Shown piece by piece: positions 63,065 through 64,000 of a stretch of 64,000 nt of DNA (positions are counted from its first letter, which is position 1; the number at the start of each line of letters is the position of its first letter). The stretch spans positions 32,378,170 through 32,442,169 of the forward strand of contig OY735231.1 of NCBI GenBank assembly GCA_963457665.1, read 5' to 3'. The DNA comes from Thysanoteuthis rhombus (lineage: Eukaryota; Mollusca; Cephalopoda; Oegopsida; Thysanoteuthidae). A program made the translations under genes and the position numbers. The notes beneath the pieces were generated by a model. That model saw only the letters and a program-made list of their open reading frames with translations, had not been told where the DNA came from and did no database searches.

Positions 63065-64000
63065 GTAAGTCTACAACAGAGAAAAGCTTTTCTTTTCCTG
63101 GTTCGCTCATGTTTTTTGTTTCAAGTAACTCATTTTATGACCAGAAAATCATTATGTTCAGTGAAATTTCTGGAGACAAGGATCTTCTTTTCCTCATAAT
63201 AATGTTGTTAGCCTGTATGAATGGATGTGGATTAAAATCTCTAAGCCCTACTAGGAGAACTAGTCAACAACTAAAAAGCATTGTGGCTTTAAATGCTGTG
63301 AGTTTGTTTTTTTTTAATGATATTGCGTGTATCTGTAACTGACATCTGAGATTTCATAAGGAGCAAAAATTTATATTTAAGAAAAAATATTTCCCCTATC
63401 TTTCCTTCTTTACTCGAAAGCTTATTGACGAATAAGTTCATTGAAACAATATGAACAACATTTTGAATTATAATGATTGGATATCTCAAATTTTTTCCAA
63501 TTGTGGGTTTAGAATACGTGCAGTGAACCTTTTTCATTGAAAATCAATAATTGAATATCGCCAAGCTAACCAAATTTGTATTCATTATTCATAAGTTTTA
63601 ATAATTGGGAAATGTAGGACTCTATCAATTCAGAAAACTGTATCGAACCAAACATTAATCAGAATTATTTAGTTATAAAATATAAACAATTCGAAATGAA
63701 GATTCATATCAACACATTAAACCTGTACCAGTTTACCTGGACAACACTGGCATCTGATCAGATTTGGGAAAACTGGTTTGAACATGTACATCAATTTTAG
63801 TTCAATAAAGTAACTTGGGACATAATCTTCAGGGTGGTATGACTCCATGTCATAGGGAAAGGGTTAATCGAATGGCTGCACCATTTGTTTACATATTTTC
63901 ACAAATGATTCGAAACATATGCGTCCATAAGATAGATTGAGGTGCCAATAGACCCAGCTGTTCAGGAAAGGTAAACTTCATTAACACTGGAGATGTGTTA
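63065..64000. other. SSR2 intron 2 (start)
   Basis: No second SSR2 coding exon recognised. A 109-codon plus frame (63013-63342) reads through the donor in another frame and has no SSR2 similarity. Confidence 0.55.

Noticed and set aside
63013-63342. 109-codon frame over the SSR2 exon/intron border
   Set aside because: It is in a different frame from SSR2 and continues through a strong donor.

Overview
The window looks like nuclear DNA of an invertebrate animal, most likely a lophotrochozoan and possibly a cephalopod mollusc. Exons are short (81-625 bp), bounded by GT/AG signals and spread over AT-rich introns. The introns are full of (TA)n/(TG)n microsatellites, RTE-like non-LTR retrotransposon 3' ends, mariner remnants and tRNA-like SINE pieces. 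The group assignment is inferred from this style and from divergence to the vertebrate families; no species marker was seen.

Layout: (1) 1-3295 holds no exon I recognise, only repeats. (2) 3296-51518, plus strand, is the 3' half of a FRAS1 orthologue: 33 exons whose 5,988 coding bases close into one frame of 1,995 codons plus stop. It encodes five CSPG repeats, five Calx-beta domains, the long FRAS1-type membrane-proximal region, a proprotein-convertase-like site, one transmembrane helix and a 45-residue tail ending in a class I PDZ ligand. The N-terminal part (signal peptide, VWC and furin-like repeats, earlier CSPG repeats in known FRAS1) must lie upstream of the window. (3) 51519-55302 is the FRAS1 3' UTR and intergenic DNA. 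(4) 55303-61034, minus strand, is a complete five-exon NIFK-like gene (nucleolar RRM protein, 214 aa). (5) About 61.0-61.4 kb is a compact divergent promoter. (6) From about 61.4 kb, plus strand, is SSR2 (TRAP-beta), seen as a probable non-coding first exon and the first coding exon; the rest runs off the window.

The three genes are not a functional cluster. FRAS1 is an extracellular-matrix/basement-membrane protein, NIFK works in ribosome biogenesis and SSR2 in ER protein translocation. NIFK and SSR2 are head-to-head and may share a promoter.

The most informative signals outside the genes are mobile-element structures: an RTE copy with a twin-priming 5' inversion and an 11-bp target duplication; an RTE inserted into a mariner whose uninterrupted relative lies 9 kb away; a mariner with both terminal repeats; a repeat that abuts the 3' splice site of two FRAS1 exons; and several minisatellites. 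I found no convincing new biological system.
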